This document shows, in pieces, positions 55,131 to 64,000 of a DNA stretch of 64,000 nt. The stretch's first letter is position 1, and every line of letters starts with the position of its first letter. Below the pieces are notes generated by a model. It was not told where the DNA came from, did no database searches, and saw only the letters and a program-made list of their open reading frames with translations. The stretch is from Pseudacidovorax sp. (lineage in GTDB: Bacteria > Pseudomonadota > Gammaproteobacteria > Burkholderiales > Burkholderiaceae_C), in assembly GCF_017991995.1 (NCBI RefSeq), contig NZ_JAGOPN010000005.1, forward strand, positions 186,001-250,000, written 5' to 3'. The position numbers and the translations under genes are program-made.

Positions 55131-55189
55131 GGTTCTTGGATGAAAGGCCGGGCGGCGCCGGAACGGCGCACTCGTCCAGGGCACTGTGC

Positions 55190-55195
55190 CATAAT
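55190..55195 (+). promoter_or_regulatory. probable -10 element of the tRNA-Leu promoter
   Basis: CATAAT sits 24 bases before the mature tRNA start. The -35 is poor (around 55167), so only the -10 is proposed. Spacing from the -10 to the 5' end of the tRNA suits a short leader. Confidence 0.45.
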
Positions 55196-55218
55196 TTTGG
55201 GCTGTCTCGACGCTCCGT

Positions 55219-55303
55219 GCCGGAGTGGTGAAATTGGTAGACGCAGGGGACTCAAAATCCCCCGCCGCAAGGCGTGCCGGTTCGATTCCGGCCTCCGGCA
55301 CCA
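55219..55303 (+). tRNA. tRNA-Leu (anticodon CAA)
   Basis: The 85-base class II tRNA has acceptor arms GCCGGAG and CTCCGGC, followed by the discriminator A and an encoded CCA. The anticodon stem is GGGGA/TCCCC with loop CTCAAAA, giving CAA, which reads UUG. A long variable arm (CGCCGCAAGGCG region) and a TTCGATTC T-loop are visible. It fits leucine identity (A73, class II). Confidence 0.97.
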
Positions 55304-55502
55304 ACGATTGCGCGTCATGGCCTTTACGGCCCGCGCCCGTCGTTCCAACCAGCGTTGCGCGTTCCCGCCTTCCGGCATCCGCGGCCTGCGGGCTGGTCCT
55401 CGTCCGAGGGCACATGCCGGCCCGGCTTTCCAGGGAGCCCGCCTCCCCTCGTACTGCGCCGCATTGACCGATACGCCCGATTCCCTTCCCCCAGCTTCCG
55501 GC

Positions 55503-55736
55503 ATGAGCGACCGCCCGACCGCGCCGATGGGTGCTCGCCCCACCGACGAGACCGACGGGTCACGCATGTCTCCCGCCGGCAACACGCCGGACCCGGCCGT
55601 CGAATCCGACAGTCCCGCCTCGCTGCGCCAGCGTTTCGGCGAGGCCGCGTCGATGTTCGGCAAGCTCGACACCCGCCCCTTCGACGAGCGCAACCGCCCC
55701 ACGCCCTGGTGGTCGCGCTGGCTGCGCCGGCGTTGA
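55503..55736 (+). CDS. small hypothetical protein
   Basis: I do not recognise this 77-residue product. It begins MSDRPTAPMGARPT, has a Pro/Asp-rich N-terminal half and ends with RFGEAASMFGKLDTRPF and WWSRWLRRR. The C-terminal aromatic and basic patch might bind a membrane or nucleic acid. It lies 200 bases after the tRNA gene and ends 14 bases before the MocR gene on the other strand. No strong ribosome binding site is seen. An earlier in-frame ATG at 55317 would extend it over low-complexity sequence. It may not be a gene. Confidence 0.4.
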   Translation: MSDRPTAPMGARPTDETDGSRMSPAGNTPDPAVESDSPASLRQRFGEAASMFGKLDTRPFDERNRPTPWWSRWLRRR

Positions 55737-55749
55737 GCTGCCCCCCTGA

Positions 55750-57141
55750 TCAGCCCGCGCGGCAGCCGAGCACCGCGTCGCGCACCGCCCGCAGCGCCCG
55801 GCCGCAGTCGTCGCGTGTGAGCGGGCCGCCAAGGCACAGGCGCAGGGCCTCGGGCGGCATGCGGTCGGTCGAGAAGGCCTGGCTGGCCACGGCCGCGACA
55901 CCCATCTGCTGCAACTGCTGCGCCAGCTCGGCACTCACGCAGCGGCCTCCCCTGTCTCCCTCATCGCCCTCCAGCGGCAGCCAGGCATGGAAGCCCTGCG
56001 GATGCGTGCGCAGGCCGAGGTCACCCAACAGCTCGCGCGCCAGGGCGCTGCGCCAGCTGCATTCGGCGCGCATGGCATCGAGCGCCTGCGCCGCCAGCCC
56101 CGAGCCGAGCCAGTGCGTGACCAGGCCAGTGGTCAGCGGCGAGGCCATCACCGTGGTGGCTCGCAGCGCACCCGCCAGGCGCTGCGTGGCGGCATCGGTG
56201 GGCGCCAGCACGAAGGCGTTGCGCAGGCCCGCGCCCAGCCACTTGGAAGTGCCGCTCACGTAGTAGGTGAGCGCCGGTGCGAAGTCCGCCAGCGGCGGTG
56301 GCACGGCGGGCGCCAGCATGCCGTAGGCATCGTCTTCGATGATGGGCACGCTGTGGTGGGCGGCGATGTCCGCCAGCGCCTCGCGCCGGCCGAGCGACAG
56401 CGTGGCCGTCGTCGGGTTGTGCAGGTTGGGGCACAGGTACAGCGCGCCGATGGACGCGCTCTTGCACAGCGTTTCGAAGGACTGCGGCACGATGCCTTCC
56501 TCGTCGCACTGCAGCGGCTGCAGCTGCGTGCCCAACTGCGCGGCGATGGCCTTGAGTCCCGGGTACAGCAGCGACTCCACCGCCAGGCTCTGACCGGGCC
56601 GCACCAGAAGGCTCAGCAGCGCCAGCAGCACGCTGTGGATGCCCGGCGCCACCAGCGTGTGCTCGGCGCGGGCATGGCCCACCCACTGGCGCAGCCAATG
56701 CGCCGCGGCCTCGCGGTCGCGCGGAGTGCCACCGAAGTCCTGGTAGCGCATCAGCTCGGCCACCGGCGTGGCGGCGACGAAGGCGGCGGCCTCTTCCTGC
56801 AGCTGCTGACCCACGGGATGGTCGTTCAGCTCCGGCGGCATGTTCATCGTCATCTCGGCGCCGGTGCCGCCGCGCAGCGGCAGGCCGATGAAGGAGCCGC
56901 GCACATACGAGCCCAGCCCCGGCCGCGAGGCGATGAGCCCACGCTCGCGCGCCTGCGCGAAGCCACGCACCACCGTCGTGTAGTTCAGCCCCAGCTGTTG
57001 GGCCAGATCGCGCAGCGGCGGCAGCCGGTCACGCGGTGCCAGGCGACCGCGCTGGAGGTCCTCCGCGAGCAGGTCGGGAATGAGCTGATAGGCCGGAAGT
57101 TCGCTGTGTCTCAGCCGCGCGGCCCAGTGCGAGAAGGGCAT
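55750..57141 (-). CDS. MocR-type regulator (GntR helix-turn-helix fused to aminotransferase fold)
   Basis: This 463-residue protein combines a GntR winged helix at residues 15-75 ([26 protein letters not shown]) with a fold-type I aminotransferase domain from about residue 110. The PLP Schiff-base lysine is Lys300 in [12 protein letters not shown], and IIEDDAYG supplies the PLP aspartate. MocR proteins use PLP or a PLP adduct to sense amino compounds and bind direct repeats. It is divergent from the Nit1C cluster, and the gap holds three TTGATCGG copies. Local control of the nitrilase cluster is therefore likely, but untested. Confidence 0.92.
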   Translation of the reverse strand: MPFSHWAARLRHSELPAYQLIPDLLAEDLQRGRLAPRDRLPPLRDLAQQLGLNYTTVVRGFAQARERGLIASRPGLGSYVRGSFIGLPLRGGTGAEMTMNMPPELNDHPVGQQLQEEAAAFVAATPVAELMRYQDFGGTPRDREAAAHWLRQWVGHARAEHTLVAPGIHSVLLALLSLLVRPGQSLAVESLLYPGLKAIAAQLGTQLQPLQCDEEGIVPQSFETLCKSASIGALYLCPNLHNPTTATLSLGRREALADIAAHHSVPIIEDDAYGMLAPAVPPPLADFAPALTYYVSGTSKWLGAGLRNAFVLAPTDAATQRLAGALRATTVMASPLTTGLVTHWLGSGLAAQALDAMRAECSWRSALARELLGDLGLRTHPQGFHAWLPLEGDEGDRGGRCVSAELAQQLQQMGVAAVASQAFSTDRMPPEALRLCLGGPLTRDDCGRALRAVRDAVLGCRAG

Positions 57142-57497
57142 GGAGGAATGGCTTTCAGGCGCTCGGAAAGCTCCAAGTAGAGCGCAATACGCCCCCGCCG
57201 TGCGGCCGCGGCGCGTGCTTGTTTTGGTGCGTCATGCCATTGATCGGATGCATTGATTGCATCGGTCTGCGGCGCGCTGGTGCATCGGGTCTGGCGGGTT
57301 CGCGGCGCCATGCCAGGCCGCCGTCGGGCGCATGCGCGCATGCCCATTGGCTTGATCGGCCATTGATCGGCCAGGCCACCCGGCCAGCGGCCCGTTCCTC
57401 GCAAAGAGGCTGGCACCGCAGTGCGATGCGCCGCTTTCTCGAAAGGCCCCGCGCCGCGGCCCCACCCGATCCACCGCCAACCGCAACCGAGGTGCCC
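57142..57497. promoter_or_regulatory. MocR / Nit1C divergent control region with direct repeats
   Basis: This 356-base gap contains no gene. TTGATCGG occurs at 57240-57247, 57352-57359 and 57363-57370. The last two belong to a perfect tandem TTGATCGGCCA repeat (57352-57373), spaced 11 bp, one helical turn. GATGCA-TTGAT-TGCATC (57247-57263) is an inverted repeat overlapping the first copy. This matches the direct-repeat operators of MocR proteins. Promoter hexamers could not be assigned. Confidence 0.65.
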
Positions 57498-57980
<483 letters not shown>

Positions 57981-58000
57981 GCGTCGCCCCGGAGCAGCCG

Positions 58001-58996
58001 ATGGCCCTGCCGAAGAAGAAGACCGTGCGCGCCGCCGCCGCGCAGATCGCGCCCGACCTGGACAGCGAAGGCGGCACCCTGGCGCGCGTGCTGGAGACGG
58101 TGCACGAGGCGGCCCGACGGGGCGTGGAGCTGATCGTCTTTCCCGAGACCTTCGTGCCCTACTACCCCTACTTCTCCTTCGTGCAGCCGCCGGCGCGCCA
58201 GGGCGCCGACCACCTGCTGCTGATGCAGCGCGCGCCCACCGTGCCCGGCCCCATGACCGAGGCCGTGGCCGCCGCCGCGCGGCAGGCCGGCATGGTGGTG
58301 GTGCTGGGGGTGAACGAGCGCGACCACGGCAGCCTCTACAACACGCAGCTGGTCTTCGATGCCGACGGCCGCCTGGTGCTCAAGCGCCGCAAGATCACGC
58401 CCACCTACCACGAGCGCATGGTGTGGGGCCAGGGCGACGGCAGCGGCCTGAAGGCCGTGGACACGGCCGTCGGCCGCGTCGGCGCCCTGGCCTGCTGGGA
58501 GCACTACAACCCGCTGGCCCGCTATGCGCTGATGGCGGACCACGAACAGATCCACTGCGCCCAGTTCCCGGGCTCGCTGGTCGGGCCGATCTTTGCCGAG
58601 CAGATGGGCGTGACCATCCGCCACCACGCACTGGAGTCGGGCTGCTTCGTGATCAACGCCACCGGCTGGCTGCACGACGCGCAGGTGCGCCGGCTGATGC
58701 CCGACGAGACGCTGCAGGGCGCACTGCGCGGCGGCTGCCACAGCGCCATCGTCTCGCCCGAAGGCAAGTACCTGGCCGAACCGCTGACCGAAGGCGAGGG
58801 CCTGGTGGTGGCCGACCTGGACCTGGCGCTGATCGACAAGCGCAAGCGAATGATGGATTCGGTGGGCCACTACGCGCGGCCCGAACTGCTGTCGCTGGCC
58901 ATCCGCCGCGACGCCGCATCGACCACACGGCCGCTGGCTGCGCCCGAGCCGGCTCTTCTGTCCGACGACATTCCCCTGCCCCCGGAGGCCGCATGA
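58001..58996 (+). CDS. nitrilase (Nit6803-type, Nit1C cluster)
   Basis: The 331-residue enzyme is a carbon-nitrogen hydrolase with the Glu-Lys-Cys triad: Glu49 in [12 protein letters not shown], Lys131 in [15 protein letters not shown] and Cys165 in [14 protein letters not shown]. The [14 protein letters not shown] and CWEHYNPL segments match Nit1C nitrilases such as the Synechocystis enzyme, which hydrolyses nitriles to carboxylates and ammonia. GGAG lies before the ATG. It overlaps the radical SAM gene by ATGA. The natural substrate is not fixed; fumaronitrile-like dinitriles are known in vitro for the family. A nitrile intermediate made by the cluster is possible. Confidence 0.95.
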   Translation: MALPKKKTVRAAAAQIAPDLDSEGGTLARVLETVHEAARRGVELIVFPETFVPYYPYFSFVQPPARQGADHLLLMQRAPTVPGPMTEAVAAAARQAGMVVVLGVNERDHGSLYNTQLVFDADGRLVLKRRKITPTYHERMVWGQGDGSGLKAVDTAVGRVGALACWEHYNPLARYALMADHEQIHCAQFPGSLVGPIFAEQMGVTIRHHALESGCFVINATGWLHDAQVRRLMPDETLQGALRGGCHSAIVSPEGKYLAEPLTEGEGLVVADLDLALIDKRKRMMDSVGHYARPELLSLAIRRDAASTTRPLAAPEPALLSDDIPLPPEAA

Positions 58997-60114
58997 ATCC
59001 GCAGACAAGACAGCTGATGACCGAACTGCAGACCCGCGGCCTGCGGCTCGAAGCCCCGCAGGCCGGCGCCGCCAGCCGCCGCGGTGGGGCTGGCCCCTCG
59101 GACCACAAGGCCGTGACGGTGGACGGCGTGACGCTGATGGTGCCGGTGCACACGCACGGCGCCTTCGACTCGCCCTTCGTCGCCGGCACGCCCGATGCGC
59201 AGGGCCGCGCCACCCTGCGCCACGGCACCATCCCGATCGCGCAGCTTAGCTTTCCGAAGGCGCCGCGCTTCTACGGCCGGCAGACGGCCGACGGCATTCC
59301 CTACCAGCAGATCGCCACGCTGCACGGCACCGACGTGCTGGCCACCACCGTGCTGCAGACCTGCATCCGCTACGAGAGCCGGCGCAAGGCCTGCCGCTTC
59401 TGCGCCATCGGCCAATCGCTGGCGGCCGGCCGCACCATCGCCCACAAGACGCCCGCGCAACTGGCTGAGGTGGCCCAGGCCGCCGTCGAGCTCGACGGCG
59501 TGCGCCACATGGTGATGACCACCGGCACGCCGCCCACCCGCGATCGCGGCGCGCAGGTGCTGTGCGACAGCGCCGCGGCCGTGAAGGCGGCGGTCGACCT
59601 GCCCATCCAGGCCCAGTGCGAGCCGCCCGACACCGACGCCTGGTTCCAGCGCCTGAAGGACGCGGGCGTCGACACACTGGGCATGCACATCGAGGTGGTG
59701 GGCGAGGACCTGCGCCAGCAGATCCTGCCCGGCAAGGCCGAGGTGCCCATGGCCCGCTACTGGGAGGCCTTCGAGGCGGCCGTGGCCGTCTTCGGTCGCG
59801 GCCAGGTCAGCACCTACCTGCTGGCCGGCCTGGGCGACAGCGCGCAGACCCTGCTGGCCACCAGCGAGCGGCTGCTGGCGCTGGGCGTGTATCCCTTCGT
59901 CGTGCCCTTCGTGCCCATCAGCGGCACGCCGCTGGAAGACCATGCTCCGCCCGGCGCCGACTTCATGCGCTCCGTGCTGGAGCCGCTGGGTGCCATGGTG
60001 CGCCAGGCCGGCCTGCGCGCGGCGGACATCAAGGCGGGATGCGGCAAGTGCGCCGCCTGCTCGACGCTGTCGGTGTTCGAGGACGCGGCGGCGCCCCTGG
60101 CCGAGGCCGCCTGA
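58993..60114 (+). CDS. MSMEG_0568-family radical SAM protein (Nit1C cluster)
   Basis: The 373-residue protein is a radical SAM enzyme with the cluster-binding cysteines at 124, 134 and 137, spacing CX9CX2C rather than CX3CX2C. The segment [18 protein letters not shown] fits the MSMEG_0568 family. The barrel includes MTTGTPP near residue 175 and [22 protein letters not shown]. Extra cysteines near the C-terminus (350, 353, 356 in GCGKCAAC) suggest a second cluster. The start overlaps the nitrilase stop by four bases. It probably does the key carbon-skeleton or functional-group step of the pathway; its reaction is unknown. Confidence 0.9.
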   Translation: MNPQTRQLMTELQTRGLRLEAPQAGAASRRGGAGPSDHKAVTVDGVTLMVPVHTHGAFDSPFVAGTPDAQGRATLRHGTIPIAQLSFPKAPRFYGRQTADGIPYQQIATLHGTDVLATTVLQTCIRYESRRKACRFCAIGQSLAAGRTIAHKTPAQLAEVAQAAVELDGVRHMVMTTGTPPTRDRGAQVLCDSAAAVKAAVDLPIQAQCEPPDTDAWFQRLKDAGVDTLGMHIEVVGEDLRQQILPGKAEVPMARYWEAFEAAVAVFGRGQVSTYLLAGLGDSAQTLLATSERLLALGVYPFVVPFVPISGTPLEDHAPPGADFMRSVLEPLGAMVRQAGLRAADIKAGCGKCAACSTLSVFEDAAAPLAEAA

Positions 60115-60217
60115 GCGCCGGGTCGCCTGATCTCCAGCCCCCAGACCTCCTGACCGCCCGAACACGCCGACAGCGCCAAAGCCAGTCCCTGCCCGAGTCC
60201 TCCGCTGAGCCCATCTC

Positions 60218-60790
60218 ATGATCCTCATCGATGCCCAACCCTGGCTCATGCCGGCGCCCCCTGCGTCGCGGGCCGACCACGCCTTCCGCATCCAGTGGGC
60301 CAGCCTTCCGTGGATGCAGCGCGAGGCCCTGGCGCTGCGCCGGCGGGTGTTCTGCGCGGAGCAGCGCGTGTTCGACCGAGACGACCACGACGCCATCGAC
60401 GCGCTGCCCGGCACGCGCACGCTGGTCGCCTGCTCCACGCTGGCCGGCCTGCCGGACGAGGTGGTCGGCACGGTGCGCATCCACGAGGAATCGCCCGGCA
60501 CCTGGTGGGGCTCGCGCCTGGCCGTTGCGGCGCCCTGGCGGCGGCATGCGCAGCTGGGCACCGGCCTGATCCGCCTGGCGGTGAGCAGCGCCCATGCCCG
60601 CGGCTGCCGCGAATTCCTCGCCCATGTGCAGATGCAGAACGTGCCGCTGTTCGAGCGCCTGCACTGGCGGCAGGACGGCGTGGTGGCGGTGCATGGACTG
60701 CCCCATGCACTGATGCGCGCCGACCTGCGGCAGTACCCGCCCTGTCACACGCCGGAGGCTGGCTTCGTGCTGGCAGGGAGCCGCGGATGA
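60218..60790 (+). CDS. GNAT-family N-acetyltransferase (MSMEG_0567/Sll0786 type)
   Basis: This 190-residue acyltransferase is the GNAT partner of the Nit1C cluster. ALALRRRVFCAEQRVFDRDDHDAID and LVACSTLAGLPDEVVGTVRIHEE are the family opening, and WRRHAQLGTGLIRLAVSSAHARG matches the acetyl-CoA-binding loop (R/Q-x-x-G-x-G/A pattern). It probably acylates an amine in the product. The 103-base gap before it is the largest inside the cluster and holds no clear hairpin or gene. In mycobacteria the corresponding protein is fused to the AIR-synthase-like domain; here they are separate, overlapping by ATGA. Confidence 0.88.
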   Translation: MILIDAQPWLMPAPPASRADHAFRIQWASLPWMQREALALRRRVFCAEQRVFDRDDHDAIDALPGTRTLVACSTLAGLPDEVVGTVRIHEESPGTWWGSRLAVAAPWRRHAQLGTGLIRLAVSSAHARGCREFLAHVQMQNVPLFERLHWRQDGVVAVHGLPHALMRADLRQYPPCHTPEAGFVLAGSRG

Positions 60791-62028
60791 GCGCGCGCCA
60801 CATTTCCAAATCCGTTCGCCCTGAGCCTGTCGAAGGGCAGGACGGCGCGCGGCCTGGGCTTCGACGGGCTCAGCCCGAACGGGTTGGGGGCGATCAGCCC
60901 GCCCGGCTTCTGCCCCCGCTGCTCACCGCCCTGCGCGCCGGCCGCGGCTTTGCGCACAAGCGCGACATCGCTCGCGTGATGCACTCGCTGAACGACGACG
61001 CGCCCCACGCCATGAGCGGCCCGGCGGTCACGCCGACCCACGCACCGACCACCGTCCCCAACGGCGACGACTGCGCCGTGCTGCCGCTGCCGGGCGGCGG
61101 CCACCAGCTGCTGGCCATCGAAGGGCTGATGCCCGACTTCGTGCAGCAGCAGCCGTGGTTCGCCGGCTACAGCGCGGTGATGGTCAACCTGAGCGACGTG
61201 GCCGCCATGGGCGGCCGGCCCACCGCCGTCGTCGACGCACTCTGGAGCGCCGACGAGGCCACCACGGCCGAACTGCTGCGCGGCATGCGTGCCGCCAGCG
61301 CGCAGTACGGCGTGCCGCTGGTCGGCGGTCATACCAACCTGCGCAGCGCCAGCGCGCAACTGGCCGTGGCGGTGCTGGGCCGGGCCGAGCGGCTCATCTC
61401 CAGCTTCGCGGCCCGGCCCGGCGACCGCCTGCTGGTCGCCACCGACCTGCGCGGCGCCTGGCAGGGCGACGCGCCCTTCTGGAACGCCAGCACCGCCGCG
61501 CCCGCGGCACGCCTGCAGGCCGACCTGGCGTTGCTGCCGCAACTGGCCGAGACCGGGCTGGTCGATGCCGGAAAGGACATCAGCATGGCCGGCGTGCTGG
61601 GCACGCTGCTGATGCTGCTGGAGTGCTCGGGCTGCGGCGCACAGGTGCAACTGGAACGGCTGCCCTGCCCCCTGCCCGCCCAGGGCGGGCCGGACTGGCA
61701 CGAAGACAGCGTCGCCGCCCATGCCGCGCGGCTGCGCTGGCTCAGCGCCTTCCCCAGCTTCGGCTTCGTCCTCGCCGTTCGGCCCGCGCTGGCCGCCCAG
61801 GTGCAGGCCCGCTTCGCAGAACACGGCATCGCGTGCGCCGACGTCGGCGAGGTGCAGGCCGGCACGCGGCTGGAGGTGGCGATGGGCGCGGAGCAGGCCT
61901 ACCTGTGGGACCTGGCCGAGTCGGGCTTCATCCTCGCCGGGCAGGCGACAGCGGCAACGGTTGCAGCTTCAGCTCCGGCTCGCGCCCCGGCGTTGGTCGA
62001 GTCCGCGATGGAGCGCCACCATGCCTGA
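60787..62028 (+). CDS. AIR-synthase-like protein, Sll0787 family (Nit1C cluster)
   Basis: The 413-residue protein has the PurM/AIR-synthase-like ATP-binding fold: NGDDCAVLPLPGGGHQLLAIEG, VMVNLSDVAAMGGRPTAVVDALW and GGHTNLRSASAQLAVAVLG are the conserved segments. DAGKDISMAGVLGTLLMLLE is in the second half. The start overlaps the GNAT stop. Residues 9-33 are encoded by a REP-like palindrome (VRPEPVEGQ), unlike any family sequence; the homologous part begins near LPPLLTALRAGRGFAHKRDI. No alternative ATG/GTG/TTG lies between. It probably activates a substrate by ATP-dependent phosphorylation. The exact reaction is unknown. Confidence 0.88.
   Translation: MSARHISKSVRPEPVEGQDGARPGLRRAQPERVGGDQPARLLPPLLTALRAGRGFAHKRDIARVMHSLNDDAPHAMSGPAVTPTHAPTTVPNGDDCAVLPLPGGGHQLLAIEGLMPDFVQQQPWFAGYSAVMVNLSDVAAMGGRPTAVVDALWSADEATTAELLRGMRAASAQYGVPLVGGHTNLRSASAQLAVAVLGRAERLISSFAARPGDRLLVATDLRGAWQGDAPFWNASTAAPAARLQADLALLPQLAETGLVDAGKDISMAGVLGTLLMLLECSGCGAQVQLERLPCPLPAQGGPDWHEDSVAAHAARLRWLSAFPSFGFVLAVRPALAAQVQARFAEHGIACADVGEVQAGTRLEVAMGAEQAYLWDLAESGFILAGQATAATVAASAPARAPALVESAMERHHA
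60812..60882. repeat. REP-like inverted repeat inside a coding region
   Basis: Two arms of 24 bases (60812-60835 and 60859-60882) form an imperfect palindrome with three mismatches around a 23-base spacer. The arm core CTGAGCCTGTCGAAG and its partner CTTCGACGGGCTCAG are the widespread proteobacterial REP-like sequence that, when translated, gives VRPEPVEG. Here it lies in frame near the start of the AIR-synthase-like gene. No other copy was noticed in the window. Confidence 0.8.
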
Positions 62029-63271
62029 GCGCCAGCAGGTCGCTCAGGCACGCGAGGGCCTGCACGTCGGCCTGGCCATGCACAGCGTGCTGCCGCGCGG
62101 CGGCGTGACCCACACGCTGGAGCTGGCAACCGCCCTCGCCCACCAAGGCATCGCCGTGACCGTCTTCGCGCCCGTGGAACCTGGCCAGTCGCTGTTCCGC
62201 CCGCTGGACCGACGCCTGCCGCTGCGGCTGCACGCGATCCCCATGCCGCGCCCCACCGGCACGCTGCTGGCCGATCAGGTCGGCGAGCGCATCGGGGCCC
62301 TGCGTGCGGCGCTGCCGGCGGCGGCGGCGCGGGCTGGCGTCGATGTGCTGCATGTGCAGGACAGCCTGAACGGCGCCGCGCTGGCGCAGAGCCCGCCGGC
62401 CATGCCCTGGCTGCGCACCGTGCATCACCTCGACGACTTCACCGATCCACGCCTGGATGCCTGGCAGGCCATGGCCTGGCAGCGCGCCCGGGCCGTCTGC
62501 TGCGTCAGCGACACCTGGTTCGACCAGTTGCGTGCCCGGTCCGAAGCCCCGCCCGTGCACCGCGTCTTCAATGGCGTGGACCTGCAGCGCTTTTGCCCCG
62601 GCCCCGTGGCGGAGGATGCCGCCGCCCTGTCGCCGCTGACCGACGCCGGCCTCGACGACGCGCCGCTGCTGCTGGCCCTGGGCGGCGTGGAGGCGCGCAA
62701 GAACAGCGCGCGTCTGCTGGGCGCCTTCGCCCGGCTGCGCCGCGAAGTGCCGCAGGCGGCGCACGCCCGCCTGCTGGTGGCCGGCGGTGCCAGCCTGCTG
62801 CAGCACGGTGCCGAACAGCAGCGCTGGCAGGCAGCCCTGGCCGACTGCGGCCTGGACGAAGGCGCCGGCCGGCCGGTCTGGCGCACCGGCCCCCTGCCTG
62901 ATGCGGCCATCACCGCCCTCATGCGCCGCGCCCGACTCCTGGCCATGCCCTCGCTCTACGAAGGCTTCGGCCTGGTGGCGCTGGAGGCGCTGGCCTGCGG
63001 CACACCGGTGCTGGTCTCGCGCCGGGCGCCCTTCACCGAACACCTGACCGGCAGCCCCGGCGTGAGCTGGTGCGAGCCGGAGGACGAGGCCAGCGTGGCG
63101 CTCGGCCTCGCCCGCGCCTGGACCCAGCCCCGCCTGCCGCAGCCGCCCGCCGTCTGCCACACCCACAGCTGGGCCCGCAGTGCCCGCGCCCATCTGCAGG
63201 TCTACCGCCAATGCCTGGCATCGCCCCCCTCTTCCCTCGCCTCCCAGGACCCCACCCCATGCCTGCCATGA
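62021..63271 (+). CDS. MSMEG_0565-family glycosyltransferase (Nit1C cluster)
   Basis: This 416-residue GT4-like glycosyltransferase has the donor-binding loop MPSLYEGFGLVALEALACGTPVLVS (E-x7-E motif), and HSVLPRGGVTHTLELATALA is the N-terminal glycine loop. HVQDSLNGAAL and TVHHLDDFTDPRLDAW fit the MSMEG_0565 group of Nit1C clusters. It overlaps the AIR-synthase-like stop by eight bases. It probably transfers an activated sugar to the cluster product; donor and acceptor are unknown. The last 20 residues are Ser/Pro-rich and run into the next gene. Confidence 0.92.
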   Translation: MPERQQVAQAREGLHVGLAMHSVLPRGGVTHTLELATALAHQGIAVTVFAPVEPGQSLFRPLDRRLPLRLHAIPMPRPTGTLLADQVGERIGALRAALPAAAARAGVDVLHVQDSLNGAALAQSPPAMPWLRTVHHLDDFTDPRLDAWQAMAWQRARAVCCVSDTWFDQLRARSEAPPVHRVFNGVDLQRFCPGPVAEDAAALSPLTDAGLDDAPLLLALGGVEARKNSARLLGAFARLRREVPQAAHARLLVAGGASLLQHGAEQQRWQAALADCGLDEGAGRPVWRTGPLPDAAITALMRRARLLAMPSLYEGFGLVALEALACGTPVLVSRRAPFTEHLTGSPGVSWCEPEDEASVALGLARAWTQPRLPQPPAVCHTHSWARSARAHLQVYRQCLASPPSSLASQDPTPCLP

Positions 63272-63552
63272 CCTACACCCTGCGCTGGCCCGACGCCAGC
63301 GAGACCACCGCCTACTCGCCCTCGCTGGTGATCCAGGACTACTTCGCGCCCGGCCAGGCCTATGCCCTCGACGACTTCATGCAGAAGCTGCGCGAGGCTA
63401 CCGGCATCGCCAACGACCGGGTGCGCGCCAAGTTCGGCTTCGCCTGCTCGCGGGCCAGCGACCAGCTGGCGGACATCGAGGCCCGCGTGGCCCGCCACGC
63501 CGGCCAGCCCGGTGCCCAGGTGCAGGTCGTCGCCTTCGGGCCGGCGGACTGA
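63259..63552 (+). CDS. MSMEG_0570-family small protein (Nit1C cluster)
   Basis: The 97-residue protein is recognised by YTLRWPDASETTAYSPSLVIQDYF and the VRAKFGFACSRASDQLADIE segment, typical of the MSMEG_0570 nitrogen-starvation family. The first ATG (AGGA ten bases upstream) overlaps the glycosyltransferase by 13 bases; an ATG three codons on overlaps by four. Cys in FACSR is a possible active or metal residue. Size suggests a binding or carrier role. Function is unknown. Confidence 0.88.
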   Translation: MPAMTYTLRWPDASETTAYSPSLVIQDYFAPGQAYALDDFMQKLREATGIANDRVRAKFGFACSRASDQLADIEARVARHAGQPGAQVQVVAFGPAD

Positions 63553-63591
63553 GCAACCGACCGAAGAGCTTCCTCATCCACGGAGAACCCC

Positions 63592-64000
63592 ATGACCGCT
63601 TTCACCTCCCTCGCCCCGCACTACCCCGTCGTCGTCATCGGCGGCGGCCAGGCCGGGCTGTCGACCAGCCACTACCTTCAGCAGGCCGGCATCGCGCACG
63701 TCGTGCTCGAAAAGCACCGCATCGGCCATGCCTGGCGCGACCAGCGCTGGGACAGCTTCTGCCTGGTCACGCCCAACTGGCAATGCCGTCTGCCCGACTT
63801 TCCCTACGACGGCCCGGACCCGAAGGGCTTCATGCTGCGCGACGAGATCGTGGCCTACCTGGAGGCCTTCGCCCGCAAGACCCGACCGCCGGTCATCGAA
63901 GGCGTGTCGGTGCAAGGCGTGCGGCGTCATGCGGACGGCATGCTCGAAGTGAGTACCTCGCTCGGCACCTGCCTGGCCGACCATGTGGTGGTGGCCACCG
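63592..64000 (+). CDS. MSMEG_0569-family FAD-dependent oxidoreductase, 3' truncated by window edge
   Basis: The reading frame is open to the last base, so the C-terminal part lies outside. The N-terminal FAD motif [17 protein letters not shown] is complete, followed by [29 protein letters not shown], which resembles flavin monooxygenase-like proteins of the Nit1C cluster. VVVAT near the right edge is part of the second dinucleotide-binding region. A GGAGA site precedes the ATG, 39 bases after the small MSMEG_0570 gene. It probably oxidises an amine or other group on the product. The frame was found by direct translation. Confidence 0.9.
   Translation, partial: MTAFTSLAPHYPVVVIGGGQAGLSTSHYLQQAGIAHVVLEKHRIGHAWRDQRWDSFCLVTPNWQCRLPDFPYDGPDPKGFMLRDEIVAYLEAFARKTRPPVIEGVSVQGVRRHADGMLEVSTSLGTCLADHVVVAT

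Noticed and set aside
55219..55303. tRNA-Leu as an integration site for a genomic island
   Set aside because: No integrase gene or repeated tRNA 3' end was found nearby, and flanking genes look like ordinary chromosomal genes.
60812..60882. Insertion sequence or transposon end in the nitrilase cluster
   Set aside because: There is no transposase or target duplication; the structure is a short REP-like palindrome.

Overview
The window is dense, high-GC, gene-packed chromosomal DNA from a betaproteobacterium of the order Burkholderiales, most probably family Comamonadaceae. Reasons: orphan Bug/TctC-type periplasmic binding proteins, many LysR regulators paired with divergent catabolic operons, TRAP transporters, a repeat resembling one I remember from Comamonadaceae intergenic regions (about 9240-9322), and lipoproteins with a Cys-polyGly start. 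There are no phage genes, insertion sequences or CRISPR arrays. One tRNA (Leu, anticodon CAA) is present.

Layout. 1-4161: the end of an RND efflux adaptor and its inner-membrane pump. 4295-7703: small exported proteins, a DinB/YfiT protein and a large polyGly lipoprotein. 7874-11057: an ABC importer with a duplicated-domain permease but no local binding protein. 11423-12763: an MHS-family MFS carrier. 12843-20190: a hydrolytic island with a tannase-family lipoprotein, an exported alpha/beta hydrolase and a Bug protein on the minus strand, and a divergent LysR plus second Bug protein. 20221-26894: a TetR-controlled tripartite RND efflux operon with a visible promoter and palindromic operator. 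26936-31508: a classical autotransporter and a divergent AraC regulator. 31579-35194: ferredoxin, pirin, azoreductase, LysR and an atypical SDR. 35416-42052: a catabolic operon (SDR, TRAP DctP, fused DctQM, split transketolase) with a divergent LysR. 42221-49319: DNA polymerase IV, topoisomerase IB, a histidine-kinase-like protein with a CheY-like receiver, QueF, a hydrolase, a prolyl-4-hydroxylase-like oxygenase and YaaA. 49437-55303: housekeeping genes valS, galU, tusA-like, nudix, cysM and tRNA-Leu. 55750-64000: a MocR-type regulator and a Nit1C nitrilase cluster, cut by the right edge of the window.

The most interesting system is the Nit1C cluster (57498-64000): a starvation-response protein, a nitrilase, a radical SAM enzyme with CX9CX2C spacing, a GNAT acetyltransferase, an AIR-synthase-like protein, a glycosyltransferase, a small MSMEG_0570-type protein and a flavin oxidoreductase. 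Most genes overlap or nearly abut, so they are probably one transcription unit making or using a small nitrogenous molecule. Upstream, a 356-bp gap holds three copies of TTGATCGG (two as a perfect 11-bp tandem repeat) plus an inverted repeat, a plausible operator for the divergent MocR regulator. A REP-like palindrome is translated in frame inside the AIR-synthase-like gene.

All family assignments come from reading motifs and remembered families; no database search was run. Start codons were chosen by ribosome binding site, overlap with the upstream gene and family length.
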